DNA of 64,000 nucleotides from Paraburkholderia bonniea (GCF_009455625.1 NZ_QPEQ01000002.1:248001-312000); one strand, 5' to 3'. Positions 45,493 through 54,759 are shown, counted from the stretch's first letter. Numbers and translations are program-made. Notes: generated by a model not told the origin, from the letters alone.

Positions 45493-46380
45493 ATGCAAGC
45501 CCCTCTGGTTTTTCCCACCGCGTCTGCTGCTGCCGCTGCTGAGCGCGCGGCGCGTGGTGCAGCGGTGCCGCTGGTGGTCAGCGACATGGTGATTGAAGGC
45601 CACGCGCAGGCGGTGACATTGCGGCTGTATCGCCCCGCTGAGGCGCAGGGCTTGCCGGTGCTGCTGTATTTCCACGGTGGTGGGTTTATGCGCGGCTCGC
45701 TTGATGAAGCCGATGGCAGCGCCCGCTATCTGGCTCGGCATTTGCCTGCGCTGGTGGTGTCGGTGGGGTATTCGCTGGCACCGCAGTTTCCGTTTCCGGC
45801 TGCGCCGGAAGATGCGCATCGGGCGGCGCTCTGGGTGCAGCGTCATGCGCGCGCATTGGGTGGCAATCCGAAGCATTTCGCGCTGGCCGGTTACGACGCA
45901 GGCGGGCAACTGGCGAATAGCCTGGCTTTTATCGCCCGTGATCGCGGTGATGTGCGTTTTGCCGCCCAGGCGCTGTTTGGGCCGATGCTCGATCCGAGCC
46001 TGACGCGCCTGGGCGACGCCGAGAAACTGCGCTCCGATATCACCGCGCGCGAGTGCGCTGCCTGCTACCGCGCGTACTTGCCGGATGCCTCGCAGCGCAT
46101 GCATCCGTATGCCGCACCGCTCGAATCCATGCGCCTGGCGGGCTTGCCCGCCACCTTGATCCTGACCGCGCAAAACGATGTGCTGCACCGCGAAGCCGAG
46201 CACTACGCCAGCCGTTTGATTGAAGCGGGGGTGCTGATCCAGGTGGTGCGTTACCCCGGGGTATCGCATGCCGCGCTTGCAGCGCATCCGGCCGCGCTGC
46301 AAGAGACGGTGCGTTTTCTTCGGGGCCGCTTTGATGCTCGTCTTGAGGCCCCTGCGTGGATGCCCGTGCCCCTGCGCTGA
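45493..46380 (+). CDS. llpE: lipase-like alpha/beta hydrolase of the efflux operon, nucleophile replaced
   Basis: About 295 residues from the ATG at 45493 (frame open from a GTG at 45481). It is a hormone-sensitive-lipase type alpha/beta hydrolase with the oxyanion motif FHGGGF and lid region SLAPQFPFPAAPEDA. The nucleophile elbow, normally GDSAGG, reads GYDAGG, so the catalytic Ser is Asp139 (longest-frame numbering). The later acid and His positions (LTAQNDVL, GVSHAAL) are present. Serine esterase activity is therefore doubtful. It is the first gene of the ceo-like operon, and its stop directly abuts the next frame. In B. cenocepacia the equivalent llpE also leads the operon with an unclear role. 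Confidence 0.82.
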   Translation: MQAPLVFPTASAAAAAERAARGAAVPLVVSDMVIEGHAQAVTLRLYRPAEAQGLPVLLYFHGGGFMRGSLDEADGSARYLARHLPALVVSVGYSLAPQFPFPAAPEDAHRAALWVQRHARALGGNPKHFALAGYDAGGQLANSLAFIARDRGDVRFAAQALFGPMLDPSLTRLGDAEKLRSDITARECAACYRAYLPDASQRMHPYAAPLESMRLAGLPATLILTAQNDVLHREAEHYASRLIEAGVLIQVVRYPGVSHAALAAHPAALQETVRFLRGRFDARLEAPAWMPVPLR

Positions 46381-46419
46381 ATGCTGAATCCTCGTTATTT
46401 CACTGATCTGGAGCTTGTC

Positions 46420-47709
46420 ATGTCATTTTTTCCACTGTCCCGCCCCAGGCTGATCGTCGCTGTTCTGGCCGTTGTCGTGATTGCTAGCCTTGGCACGTTA
46501 GGTGCGATTCGCGTCGATGCCCGCGCAGACGCTAATGCGGCACCGACCATCGTGCCGGAGGTCAACGTTGCCACCGTGATTGAGCGCACCATCACCGATT
46601 GGCAAGCTTATTCAGGACGTCTTGAAGCCATCGAGAAAGTTGAGGTGCGGCCGCAGGTATCCGGCACGCTGGTATCGGTGAATTTCAAGGATGGCGCGCT
46701 GGTGAAGAAGGGCGACACGCTGTTTGTGATTGATCCGCGCCCCTACGCTGCCGACGTGGATCGCGCCGCCGCGCAGCTGGCCGCAGCCCAGGCTCGCACC
46801 GGTTACACCCAGAGCGACTGGGAGCGAGCTCAGCGTTTGCTCGCGGATAACGCTATTGCCAAGCGCGATTACGAAGAAAAACATAACGCCGCGCGTGAAG
46901 CGAGCGCCAATCTCAAGGCGGCACAAGCCGCGCTGGAAGTGGCGCGAATCAACCTCGGCTACACGAAGGTGGTCGCGCCGGTGCCGGGCCGGGTGTCCCG
47001 CGCGGAGATCACGGTGGGCAACGTGGTGTCGGCCGGGCCTAACGCGGCGGTGTTGACCACGCTGGTGTCGGTGTCACCGATTTACGCCTCGTTCGATGCC
47101 GATGAACAAACCTATCTGCAATACATCAGCCATGCGAGAGATGGCGGCCAGGTGCCAGTGCAACTGGGGCTGGCCAATGAGAGCGGTTATTCGCGTACGG
47201 GGTGGGTCGAATCGGTGGATAACCGGCTGGATAGCTCGTCGGGAACCATCCGGGTGCGGGCCCGTTTTGCCAATGACGATGGCGTGCTGTTGCCCGGCTT
47301 GTATGCCCGCATCAAGGTGGGCGGCAGTGCGCCGTACCCCGCGCTGCTGATTGATGACGCAGCGGTGGGCACAGATCAGGACAAGAAATTCGTGCTGGTG
47401 GTGGGGCGTGATGGGCGTGTTGCTTACCGTGAAGTGACGCTGGGCGACATGCAAGGCGATTTGCGGGTGGTGCGGCACGGCTTGTCGGGCGGGGATCGTA
47501 TCGTCGTGAACGGGATTCAGCGTGTGCGTCCGGGTGATGCGGTGCAGGCCCATACGGTGCCGATGGCAGGCACTGGTACTGCGGTGGTGGCTGCAACGAG
47601 TTCTGTTGCGGCAGAAAAGACGTCAGCTAAAACCCAGACACAAGCGCAGACACAAGCGCAGACACAAGCGCAGACCAAACCCCAGGCTCCAGTGAAAAAC
47701 CACTCGTGA
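46420..47709 (+). CDS. ceoA: RND efflux periplasmic adaptor (membrane fusion protein)
   Basis: 429 residues from the ATG at 46420 (GGAG in front; the frame also opens at 46381). An N-terminal membrane anchor is followed by the lipoyl/barrel-sandwich motif VEVRPQVSGTLVSVNFKDGALVKKGDTLFVID, seen in pieces from about residue 70, the coiled-coil hairpin with DWERAQRLL and KAAQAALEVARINLGYTKV, then beta-barrel and membrane-proximal domains. It links the inner-membrane pump to the outer-membrane channel. The C-terminus has a Gln/Ala/Thr tail encoded by a 12-bp repeat (acacaagcgcag). It is the second gene of the operon. CeoA and BpeE are the closest named types. Confidence 0.88.
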   Translation: MSFFPLSRPRLIVAVLAVVVIASLGTLGAIRVDARADANAAPTIVPEVNVATVIERTITDWQAYSGRLEAIEKVEVRPQVSGTLVSVNFKDGALVKKGDTLFVIDPRPYAADVDRAAAQLAAAQARTGYTQSDWERAQRLLADNAIAKRDYEEKHNAAREASANLKAAQAALEVARINLGYTKVVAPVPGRVSRAEITVGNVVSAGPNAAVLTTLVSVSPIYASFDADEQTYLQYISHARDGGQVPVQLGLANESGYSRTGWVESVDNRLDSSSGTIRVRARFANDDGVLLPGLYARIKVGGSAPYPALLIDDAAVGTDQDKKFVLVVGRDGRVAYREVTLGDMQGDLRVVRHGLSGGDRIVVNGIQRVRPGDAVQAHTVPMAGTGTAVVAATSSVAAEKTSAKTQTQAQTQAQTQAQTKPQAPVKNHS

Positions 47710-47776
47710 GCCATTCCGCACGACGTTTTCAGGTAGCGCATCAGCGCCCATCACGCGTCAACTTCAAGAGCTTCCC

Positions 47777-50700
47777 ATGAACATATCCAGGTTCTTTATC
47801 GACCGGCCGATCTTCGCGGGCGTGCTATCGGTCGTGATTTTGCTGGCAGGCGTGATCGCGCTTTTCCAGTTGCCGGTTTCGGAATATCCCGAAGTCGTGC
47901 CGCCCTCCGTGATCGTGCATGCGCAGTATCCAGGCGCGAATCCGAAGGTGATTGCTGAAGCCGTGGCCGCGCCGCTGGAAGAGCAGATCAACGGCGTCGA
48001 AAACATGCTGTACATGCAGTCCCAGGCCAATAGCGACGGCAATCTGACGCTGACGGTGACGTTTCGTCTCGGCACGAATCCCGATCTGGCGGCACAACTG
48101 GTGCAAAACCGCGTGAACCAGGCGCTGCCACGTCTGCCGGAAGATGTGCAGCGCCTTGGCGTGACCACCATCAAAAGTTCACCGACGCTAACCATGGTGG
48201 TCCACCTGATCTCGCCGAATGACCGCTACGACATGACCTATCTGCGCAACTACGCGCTGCTGAACGTCAAGGACCGGCTGGCGCGCATCCAGGGCGTGGG
48301 CCAGGTGCAGTTGTGGGGCGCGGGCGATTACGCGATGCGGGTCTGGCTTGATCCGCAGAAAGTGGCACAGCGCGGCCTGAGTGCTACCGACGTGGTGAAT
48401 GCGATCCGCGAGCAGAACATTCAGGTGGCAGCGGGCGTGATTGGCGCTTCGCCTTCGGTGCCAGGCACACCGCTGCAACTCTCGGTGAATGCGCGCGGCC
48501 GTCTGAAAACCGAAGCCGAATTTGGCGAGGTGATCGTCAAATCATCGCCGGATGGCGGCGTGACTTACCTGCGCGATATCGCCCGGATTGAGCTGGCGGC
48601 CTCCGAATATGGTCTGCGCGCGCTGCTCGACAACAAGCCTGCGGTCGCGCTGGCGATCAACCAGGCCCCGGGCGCGAACTCGCTGGCGATCTCCGACGCG
48701 GTGCGCTCCCAGATGAAAGAGATCGCCCAGGATTTTCCGGCTGGCGTCGAATACCGCATCGTGTATGACCCGACACAGTTCGTGCGCTCCAGCATCGAAG
48801 CCGTGATTCACACGCTGCTGGAAGCGATTGCGCTGGTGGTGATCGTGGTGATCGTGTTCTTGCAGACCTGGCGCGCGTCGATTATTCCGCTGATCGCGGT
48901 GCCGGTGTCGATCATTGGCACGTTCTCACTGCTGCTGGCGTTTGGTTTTTCGATCAATGCGTTATCGCTGTTTGGCATGGTGCTGGCGATTGGGATCGTG
49001 GTAGATGACGCGATCGTGGTGGTCGAAAACGTTGAACGCAACATTGAAAGCGGCTTGAGCGCGCGGGATGCGACCTACAAGGCAATGCAGGAAGTGAGCG
49101 GGCCGATCATTGCGATTGCGCTGACGCTGGTTGCGGTGTTCGTGCCGCTGGCGTTTATGAGCGGCCTGACCGGTCAGTTCTACAAGCAGTTCGCCATGAC
49201 CATTGCGATCTCAACGGTGATCTCCGCATTTAATTCGCTGACGCTGTCACCGGCGTTGTCGGCCTTGCTGCTGCGCGGTCATGGTGCGAAGGAAGATGCG
49301 CTGACGCGCGTGATGAACCGCGTGCTTGGGCCTTTTTTCCGGGGGTTTAACAAGGTTTTTCTGCGTGGCTCGAACGCGTATGGCCGTGGCGTGACTGGCG
49401 TGCTGCAGCGCAAGGGCGCGATGCTTGCGGTGTATGCGGTGTTGCTGGCGGCAACGGCGTTTGTCACGCATATCGTGCCTGGTGGCTTTGTGCCCGCACA
49501 GGACAAGGAGTATTTGATCGCCTTCGCGCAACTGCCGAATGGCGCTTCACTCGACCGCACGGAAAAAGTGATCCGTGACATGAGCGCGCTGGCGCTCAAA
49601 CAACCTGGGGTGGAAAGCGCGGTGGCGTTTCCCGGACTGTCGGTGAATGGCTTCACCAACAGCTCAAGCGCGGGGATTGTGTTCGTGACGCTCAAACCGT
49701 TCCATGAGCGCGGCAGCAAGACACTCTCCGCAGGCGCGATCGCAGCGGCGCTGAACCAGCAATACGGCATGCTTAAAGATTCGTTTGTCGCGGTGTTTCC
49801 GCCGCCACCGGTGCTGGGCCTGGGAACCCTGGGCGGCTTCAAACTGCAGCTTGAAGATCACGGCGCGCTGGGCTATGAGGCGCTGAACCAGGCGACCGAA
49901 GCCTTTATCAAGCGAGCCGCAAGCGCACCTGAGCTGGGGCCGATGTTTTCCAGCTACCAGATCAACGTGCCGCAACTCAACGTCGAACTGGACCGCGTCA
50001 AAGCCAGACAACTGGGCGTGCCGGTGACGGATGTGTTCAACACGATGCAGATCTATCTGGGTTCGCTCTATGTGAATGACTTCAACCGCTTTGGCCGGGT
50101 GTACCAGGTTCGGGTGCAAGCGGATGCGCCGTTCCGGCAGCGTGCTGACGACATCCTTCAACTGAAGACGCGCAATGCCGCTGGCGAAATGGTGCCGCTC
50201 TCGGCGCTGGTAGCGGTGAGCCCGACGTATGGGCCGGAAATGGTGGTGCGTTACAACGGCTACACCGCAGCGGATATCAACGGCGGCCCAGCCCCAGGGT
50301 TTTCTTCGGGCGAAGCCCAGGCAGCGGTCGAGCGCATTGCCGCGCAAACCTTGCCACGCGGCGTGAAGTTCGAATGGACCGATTTGACGTACCAGCAGAT
50401 CCTGGCGGGCAATGCGGGGATCTGGGTGTTTCCGGTGAGTGTGCTGCTGGTGTTTCTGGTGCTGGCTGCGCTGTATGAAAGCCTGACGCTGCCGCTGGCG
50501 GTGATCCTGATCGTGCCGATGAGTGTGCTGTCTGCGCTGACGGGCGTCTGGCTGACGCAGGGCGACAACAACATCTTTACCCAGATCGGTTTGATGGTGC
50601 TGGTGGGGCTGGCCTCGAAGAACGCGATCCTGATTGTGGAGTTCGCCCGTGAGCTGGAACACGATGGACATACACCACTATCGGCAGCGATTGAGGCCAG

Positions 50701-50965
50701 CCGGATGCGTTTGCGGCCGATCTTGATGACCTCGATTGCTTTCATCATGGGTGTGGTGCCGCTGGTGCTGTCGAGCGGCGCGGGCTCGGAGATGCGGCAT
50801 GCGATGGGGATTGCGGTGTTCTTCGGCATGCTTGGTGTGACGCTGTTCGGGCTGATGCTGACGCCGGTGTTTTATGTTGTGCTGCGCACCCTGGCAGGCG
50901 GCACGATTCATGTCGCGCAAAAAGATGCGCCACATCATCGTGTGCTGCCAGCGGCTGACGCTTGA
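47777..50965 (+). CDS. ceoB: RND inner-membrane multidrug transporter
   Basis: 1062 residues with the full HAE1-RND architecture: 12 transmembrane helices, two large periplasmic loops, and the proton-relay pair of Asp in GIVVDDAIVVVENVERN. Family motifs include FFIDRPIFAGVLSVVI at the start, GANSLAISDAVR, and GLASKNAILIVEFAREL in helix 10-11. It exports amphiphilic drugs using the proton gradient. CeoB/BpeF-type pumps handle chloramphenicol, trimethoprim and fluoroquinolones; substrates here are inferred. It follows the adaptor by 67 bp and precedes the channel gene by 12 bp. Confidence 0.93.
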   Translation: MNISRFFIDRPIFAGVLSVVILLAGVIALFQLPVSEYPEVVPPSVIVHAQYPGANPKVIAEAVAAPLEEQINGVENMLYMQSQANSDGNLTLTVTFRLGTNPDLAAQLVQNRVNQALPRLPEDVQRLGVTTIKSSPTLTMVVHLISPNDRYDMTYLRNYALLNVKDRLARIQGVGQVQLWGAGDYAMRVWLDPQKVAQRGLSATDVVNAIREQNIQVAAGVIGASPSVPGTPLQLSVNARGRLKTEAEFGEVIVKSSPDGGVTYLRDIARIELAASEYGLRALLDNKPAVALAINQAPGANSLAISDAVRSQMKEIAQDFPAGVEYRIVYDPTQFVRSSIEAVIHTLLEAIALVVIVVIVFLQTWRASIIPLIAVPVSIIGTFSLLLAFGFSINALSLFGMVLAIGIVVDDAIVVVENVERNIESGLSARDATYKAMQEVSGPIIAIALTLVAVFVPLAFMSGLTGQFYKQFAMTIAISTVISAFNSLTLSPALSALLLRGHGAKEDALTRVMNRVLGPFFRGFNKVFLRGSNAYGRGVTGVLQRKGAMLAVYAVLLAATAFVTHIVPGGFVPAQDKEYLIAFAQLPNGASLDRTEKVIRDMSALALKQPGVESAVAFPGLSVNGFTNSSSAGIVFVTLKPFHERGSKTLSAGAIAAALNQQYGMLKDSFVAVFPPPPVLGLGTLGGFKLQLEDHGALGYEALNQATEAFIKRAASAPELGPMFSSYQINVPQLNVELDRVKARQLGVPVTDVFNTMQIYLGSLYVNDFNRFGRVYQVRVQADAPFRQRADDILQLKTRNAAGEMVPLSALVAVSPTYGPEMVVRYNGYTAADINGGPAPGFSSGEAQAAVERIAAQTLPRGVKFEWTDLTYQQILAGNAGIWVFPVSVLLVFLVLAALYESLTLPLAVILIVPMSVLSALTGVWLTQGDNNIFTQIGLMVLVGLASKNAILIVEFARELEHDGHTPLSAAIEASRMRLRPILMTSIAFIMGVVPLVLSSGAGSEMRHAMGIAVFFGMLGVTLFGLMLTPVFYVVLRTLAGGTIHVAQKDAPHHRVLPAADA

Positions 50966-50977
50966 CGGAGAAGAAAC

Positions 50978-52789
50978 ATGAAACGTTTTGAATCATGGCG
51001 TGGTGTGCCTCGCGCGGCAGCGAGTGGTTTGCTGCTGCTGTTGCTAGCAGCATGCTCGGTTGAGCCGGTTTATCACCGGCCTGATGCGCCGCTGCCGCTG
51101 GCATTTAAAGAAGCGCCTTTGCGGACTTTGGGTGGGGGGGGTGCGGCTAATGTGGCTAACGCAGCTAATGTGGCTAACGCAGCTAATGCAGCTAATGCGG
51201 CTAATGCAGCTAATGCAGCTAATGTGGCTAACGCAGCTAACGCAGCTAACGCAGCTAACGCAGCTAACGCAGCTAATGCGGCTAACGCAGCTAATGCAGC
51301 TAATGCAGCTAATGCAGCTAATGCGGCTAACGCAACCAACGCAACCAACGCAACCAACGCAACCAACGCAACCAACGCAACCAACGCAACCATGGGCCAG
51401 AATCCCGCCGCATGGAAGCCCGCGCAGCCTGCCGACGGCGCGCATCGCGGGCCTTGGTGGAGTGTGTTCGAGGATGCTGCGTTAAATGAGCTTGAGCAGC
51501 AGGCAGCGGCCGCTAACCAGGATCTGAAAGCGGCGGCGGCTCGCGTGCAGCAGGCGCGGGCATTACAAAACGCTGCCCGGGCTGGCTGGCTGCCTTCGCT
51601 CGATGCGGGCTTTGGCCCGACCCGTCAGCAGCTTTCCACCGCATCGCAGAATCTGCCCGCCAACGCCAGTCTGCCCGCGTCGACACTGTGGCGTGCCCAG
51701 GCAGGCGCGTCCTGGGAGGTTGACCTGTTTGGCCGTGTCGGAGCCAACGTCAACGCTGCGCGGGCAGATGCGCAACAAAGTGAAGCGCTGTTCCGCTCGG
51801 TTCAGTTAGCGTTGCAGGCCGACGTGGCGCAGAACTACTTCCAGTTACGCGAACTCGACACCGATCAGGCGCTCTACCAGCGCACGGTGAGCTTGCGTGA
51901 AAGCACGCTGAAACTGGTGGAACGGCGCTTCAACGAAGGCGACATCAGCGAGCTTGATGTATCGCGCGCGCGCAATGAACTGGCCACCGCACGCGCTGAT
52001 GCGATTGGCGTCGAACGCCAGCGTGCAATCGCGGAACATCGTCTGGCGATTTTGCTGGGCCGGGCACCCGCTGATTTTTCGTTTCCACCCACACCACTGC
52101 AGCCCGTTACCGTGCGCGTGCCAGCAGGATTGCCCTCGGCGCTGCTGGAACGCCGCCCGGATATCGCCGCAGCGGAGCGCGCGATGGCCGCTGCCAATGC
52201 ACGCATTGGCCTTGCCAAGGCAGCGTTCTTTCCGAAGCTCGAAATCACTGGCGCATTTGGTTTTGAATCGGCGACGCTCGGTGACTTGTTCATGTGGTCG
52301 AGCCGCGCTTTTCTGCTTGGGCCGCTGGTTGGCAGCGCGCTGACCTTGCCGATCTTTGATGGTGGCCGGCGCCAGGCCGGACTCGACCAGGCGCGGGCGA
52401 AATACGACGAAGACGTGGCGCAGTACCGTCAGCAAGTGCTGGTGGCATTCCGCGAAGTCGAAGACAACCTGGCCGATCTGCGCTTGCTGGAGCAGCAGAT
52501 GCGTGAGCAAAACTTCGCGCTCAGCGCATCGCAGCGTGCTGCGCACCTGTCTCGCACGCAATACCAGGAGGGGCAGGTGAGCTATCTGGATGTGATCGAC
52601 AGCGAGCGTCAGGTGCTGCTGTCGCAGCTTCAGACGAGCCATCTGACGGGCACTCAGGCGGTGGCGACAGTCAACCTGATTCGTGCGCTGGGCGGCGGTT
52701 GGGAGGCGCAGTCTGTGGCAGAGGCTGAGTTTGTGGCCACTACGGCGCTGCCCGTGTTGCCGCAAGCGCCGGCCGTAGCGCAGCGTTAA
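50978..52789 (+). CDS. opcM: outer-membrane efflux channel lipoprotein with an AAN/ATN-repeat insert
   Basis: 603 residues. The signal peptide ends at the lipobox LLAAC, so the mature protein starts at Cys26. Residues 56-141 are almost only ANA, ANV and ATN triplets, an insert of about 86 residues. The TolC/NodT-type OMF domain follows, with duplicated helical hairpins (LNELEQQAAAANQDLKAA, GDISELDVSRARNELATAR, GLPSALLERRPDIAAAE and EGQVSYLDVIDSERQVL). Family members have no such insert; here it sits between the lipid anchor and the first periplasmic helix. GGAGAAG precedes the ATG. Its TAA overlaps the stop of the convergent hemagglutinin fragment. Confidence 0.92.
   Translation: MKRFESWRGVPRAAASGLLLLLLAACSVEPVYHRPDAPLPLAFKEAPLRTLGGGGAANVANAANVANAANAANAANAANAANVANAANAANAANAANAANAANAANAANAANAANAANATNATNATNATNATNATNATMGQNPAAWKPAQPADGAHRGPWWSVFEDAALNELEQQAAAANQDLKAAAARVQQARALQNAARAGWLPSLDAGFGPTRQQLSTASQNLPANASLPASTLWRAQAGASWEVDLFGRVGANVNAARADAQQSEALFRSVQLALQADVAQNYFQLRELDTDQALYQRTVSLRESTLKLVERRFNEGDISELDVSRARNELATARADAIGVERQRAIAEHRLAILLGRAPADFSFPPTPLQPVTVRVPAGLPSALLERRPDIAAAERAMAAANARIGLAKAAFFPKLEITGAFGFESATLGDLFMWSSRAFLLGPLVGSALTLPIFDGGRRQAGLDQARAKYDEDVAQYRQQVLVAFREVEDNLADLRLLEQQMREQNFALSASQRAAHLSRTQYQEGQVSYLDVIDSERQVLLSQLQTSHLTGTQAVATVNLIRALGGGWEAQSVAEAEFVATTALPVLPQAPAVAQR
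51143..51400 (+). repeat. 258-bp tandem 9-bp repeat (gcagctaac/gcaaccaac)
   Basis: About 28 units of gcagctaay, with some gtg and a terminal block of gcaaccaac units, all keep the frame of the channel protein. The six identical terminal gcaaccaac copies and the blocks of gcagctaac suggest recent slippage. Confidence 0.95.
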
Positions 52790-53478
52790 CGTCTGGTGGC
52801 CAGGTTAGATCGAACTGGCTGTGACCTGCCCACGCCGAGGTTCGCCTGCGTGTCCTGCATCGTTTGGGTGGTCGAGCCGTGCACGAAACTGCCGCGCTTT
52901 GATTCGCTCGCGGAGTACGCATCGTGTTCCTCGCGGCTTTCGCTGATGTGGACGTCGCCCGTGGCGGCGAGGGTTGCTGCGCCGCTGCCGGCTGCCAGTG
53001 AAGAACCGGTGAGCGTGATGTTGCCTTTGCCGGGGGCGGTGCCCAGGGCCGCGAGTGTTGCGTTGCCGCCTGCGCGGATGTTCGTCCCGATGGTCTGTTC
53101 GTCGTAGCGGCGGTCGGTTTGCTGACGGGTTTTGTCGTCGGTGGCGATGTTGCTATAGGTCGTGGTGTTGAGGACGCTGGCCGCTGTCAGGTTGCCGCCT
53201 GCGGCTACCGCGATATCGCCACCTGCGTTGAGCGTCGCGCCGCTGAGTGTCGTGCCGTTGCCGCTCTGTAATGCGAGGTTGCCGCCTGAAGTGAGGGCGC
53301 TGGTCTGGTGCATCGTGCTGGAGGCTTCCCAGTGATGGTCGGCATTCTTTGTCACCGACTGTGATGTGTCCGACTGCACGGTATCCACCGTGATGTCGTG
53401 GCCCGCTGTGATCTGCGCATTGCCGCCTGCAGCGATGCTCGCACCGTGAACCGCAAGGTCATGGCCTGCCATCACCAC
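52786..53478 (-). pseudogene. filamentous hemagglutinin/CdiA repeat fragment
   Basis: 230 codons without a proper start. The text is FHA-1 type beta-helix: AGHDLAVHGASIAAGGNAQI, AGHDITVDTVQSDTSQS, SGGNLALQSGNGTTLSGA, LNAGGDIAVAAGGNLTA and SREEHDAYSASESKRGSF. It lacks the N-terminal TPS domain and any C-terminal toxin, and ends in the stop codon that overlaps opcM. It is a broken internal slice of a two-partner-secreted CDI or FHA protein, joined to the efflux operon by recombination. Confidence 0.8.
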
Positions 53479-53486
53479 CAGGTCCG

Positions 53487-53570
53487 ATTACAACTACCGC
53501 ATCGCGGGCTGCTACATCACCGAACCTGAAATCACCGCCATGCTTGAGAGACGCTCTAAACGCAAATGAA
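53487..53570 (+). pseudogene. short 3' scrap of an unidentified plus-strand gene
   Basis: Between the hemagglutinin fragment and a small hairpin (53587-53606) the plus strand ends an otherwise lost frame: DYNYRIAGCYITEPEITAML, then a basic tail and TGA at about 53568-53570. The start is missing and the family is unknown. Confidence 0.3.
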
Positions 53571-53613
53571 TAGTCCATAAACGAGAAACCCAGCCTCCGC
53601 TGGGTTGCTCGCT

Positions 53614-53739
53614 TTAACTAAAAAAAACGTTCTTTATAACCACATACACGATAAAACTCATGATGGCTGTGAAGATGATGATGGCCACAATGCGGCTGAG
53701 TCGAGTTTTCGTGGACGAAGAGAAATGGAAGCTAGACAT
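53614..53739 (-). CDS. 41-residue membrane protein, candidate immunity protein
   Basis: The ATG at 53739 lies four bases after the stop of the toxin-like gene (53744-54493). The predicted product is MSSFHFSSSTKTRLSRI followed by one strongly hydrophobic helix (VAIIIFTAIMSFIVYVVI) and a short KNVFFS tail. A Ser/Thr-rich, basic N-terminus and a single transmembrane segment suit an inner-membrane protein. Position directly behind a polymorphic toxin C-terminus is where immunity genes stand. It is shorter than most immunity proteins, so the role is a hypothesis. Its ribosome-binding site is weak (GGTGATG). Confidence 0.4.
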   Translation of the reverse strand: MSSFHFSSSTKTRLSRIVAIIIFTAIMSFIVYVVIKNVFFS

Positions 53740-53743
53740 GTCA

Positions 53744-54493
53744 TCACCATTTAATACCGGTTTTACCCTGATCTACGGAGAAACCACCGCTAACGGCTCC
53801 AATGTTTCTGGTATTCCCCAAGTTCAGGCCAGCACCAACACCCAATACGGTTGCTGAACCATTACCCGGTGAATACATTAACCCGCCACCAACAAAATCA
53901 TATGCACCACTCATTCCACCGGCATATTCACCAGCAAAATTATTAACCTGCCCCGGCCTTACCCCTGAGCTATTAAGCCAGCCAGCCGATATTCCTATGC
54001 TCGCATTAACAGCATTGGGAACGTTAAGGTTCAGACCTCCACCAAAGAACGCATTCCCATCACGCGTGAACGTCCCCCACGCGCTCCCCACAAAGTAATC
54101 AATCTGGAAGTTCACAAAGTCCGGTGCCCTCACCAGCCCCGGGTTAGAACCTGTCGTCGTCGCCTGGTACGACAGCCCGCTACCCTGTGCGCCTTTAGCG
54201 ATATACCCCTGCAAATCCGGATCGCCCGGCCCCAGATTCTGCGCCCAGACCGGCTGACCAGCCTTGTTCACCCCATAAGACTGCCACTCGGTTCCATCCT
54301 GCGGCTGCACTTCCGTCGCCACCCGAACACCTCCCGCTTCAGTCTGACCATCCACCGTCAGGTTCATCCGCGCCATCTGGTTTTCGATGTCCTGCGCGCT
54401 GTATTTACCTCCGCTCCCTTCCGCCAGCTTTCTTGCCAGCGTCTGCTCTTTCGCCTTCCTGTCTTCATGAAGTTGCCGGTTAAACCGGTCCAA
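53744..54493 (-). CDS. orphan CdiA/FHA C-terminal toxin module
   Basis: 249 codons opened by a TTG at 54493. Residues 1-50 (RKAKEQTLARKLAEG, YSAQDIENQMARMNL) match the alpha-helical pretoxin region that precedes the variable toxin in CdiA and related proteins. A linker with EWQSYGVNKAGQPVWAQNLG follows. The C-terminal half is Gly/Asn-rich (APDFVNFQIDYFVGS, NAFFGGGLNLNVPNAVNASI, GGLMYSPGNGSATVLGVGAG) and resembles the polymorphic toxin type 22 group; I am not sure of that. There is no secretion domain, so it is a displaced orphan cdiA-CT that could be restored by recombination onto a full-length gene. An 86-residue membrane protein gene precedes it and a 41-residue one follows. Confidence 0.6.
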   Translation of the reverse strand: MDRFNRQLHEDRKAKEQTLARKLAEGSGGKYSAQDIENQMARMNLTVDGQTEAGGVRVATEVQPQDGTEWQSYGVNKAGQPVWAQNLGPGDPDLQGYIAKGAQGSGLSYQATTTGSNPGLVRAPDFVNFQIDYFVGSAWGTFTRDGNAFFGGGLNLNVPNAVNASIGISAGWLNSSGVRPGQVNNFAGEYAGGMSGAYDFVGGGLMYSPGNGSATVLGVGAGLNLGNTRNIGAVSGGFSVDQGKTGIKW

Positions 54494-54498
54494 TCTTT

Positions 54499-54759
54499 TT
54501 ATAACATCGCAATAAGGTATGAGCGTCCCAAAGTGAAAGCAGCTGCAAGTCCAACGCTAATCAATATTCCGGTTAAGTTAAGAATGGCAGGCTCGTTATA
54601 AACAATCCATCCAAATAAAAGCGGTGCCATCACCAAGGTTGATTTTAACCAGTAAAAAAATTCTGCCTCAAACGTATTCTTCACATTTCGCCCAAAGACA
54701 AAAAAAGTAACCAGCAAAACGATAATGGCTATCGCTATTACACCAATCTCCATCTTCAT
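54499..54759 (-). CDS. 86-residue membrane protein, candidate CDI immunity protein
   Basis: The product has three hydrophobic segments: IGVIAIAIIVLLVTFFVF, STLVMAPLLFGWIVY and ILNLTGILISVGLAAAFTLG. Its ATG overlaps the TGA of the preceding toxin tail (ATGA at 54756-54759), the tight coupling usual for toxin and immunity genes. Many CDI immunity proteins for membrane-acting toxins are small integral membrane proteins. The cognate toxin is only partly preserved upstream. It is inferred, not recognised, as an immunity protein. Confidence 0.55.
   Translation of the reverse strand: MKMEIGVIAIAIIVLLVTFFVFGRNVKNTFEAEFFYWLKSTLVMAPLLFGWIVYNEPAILNLTGILISVGLAAAFTLGRSYLIAML

Noticed and set aside
51044..51485. 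Frames rich in Cys/Val/Ser or Leu/Met repeats overlapping the efflux channel gene
   Set aside because: Shadow translations of the 9-bp array within opcM.
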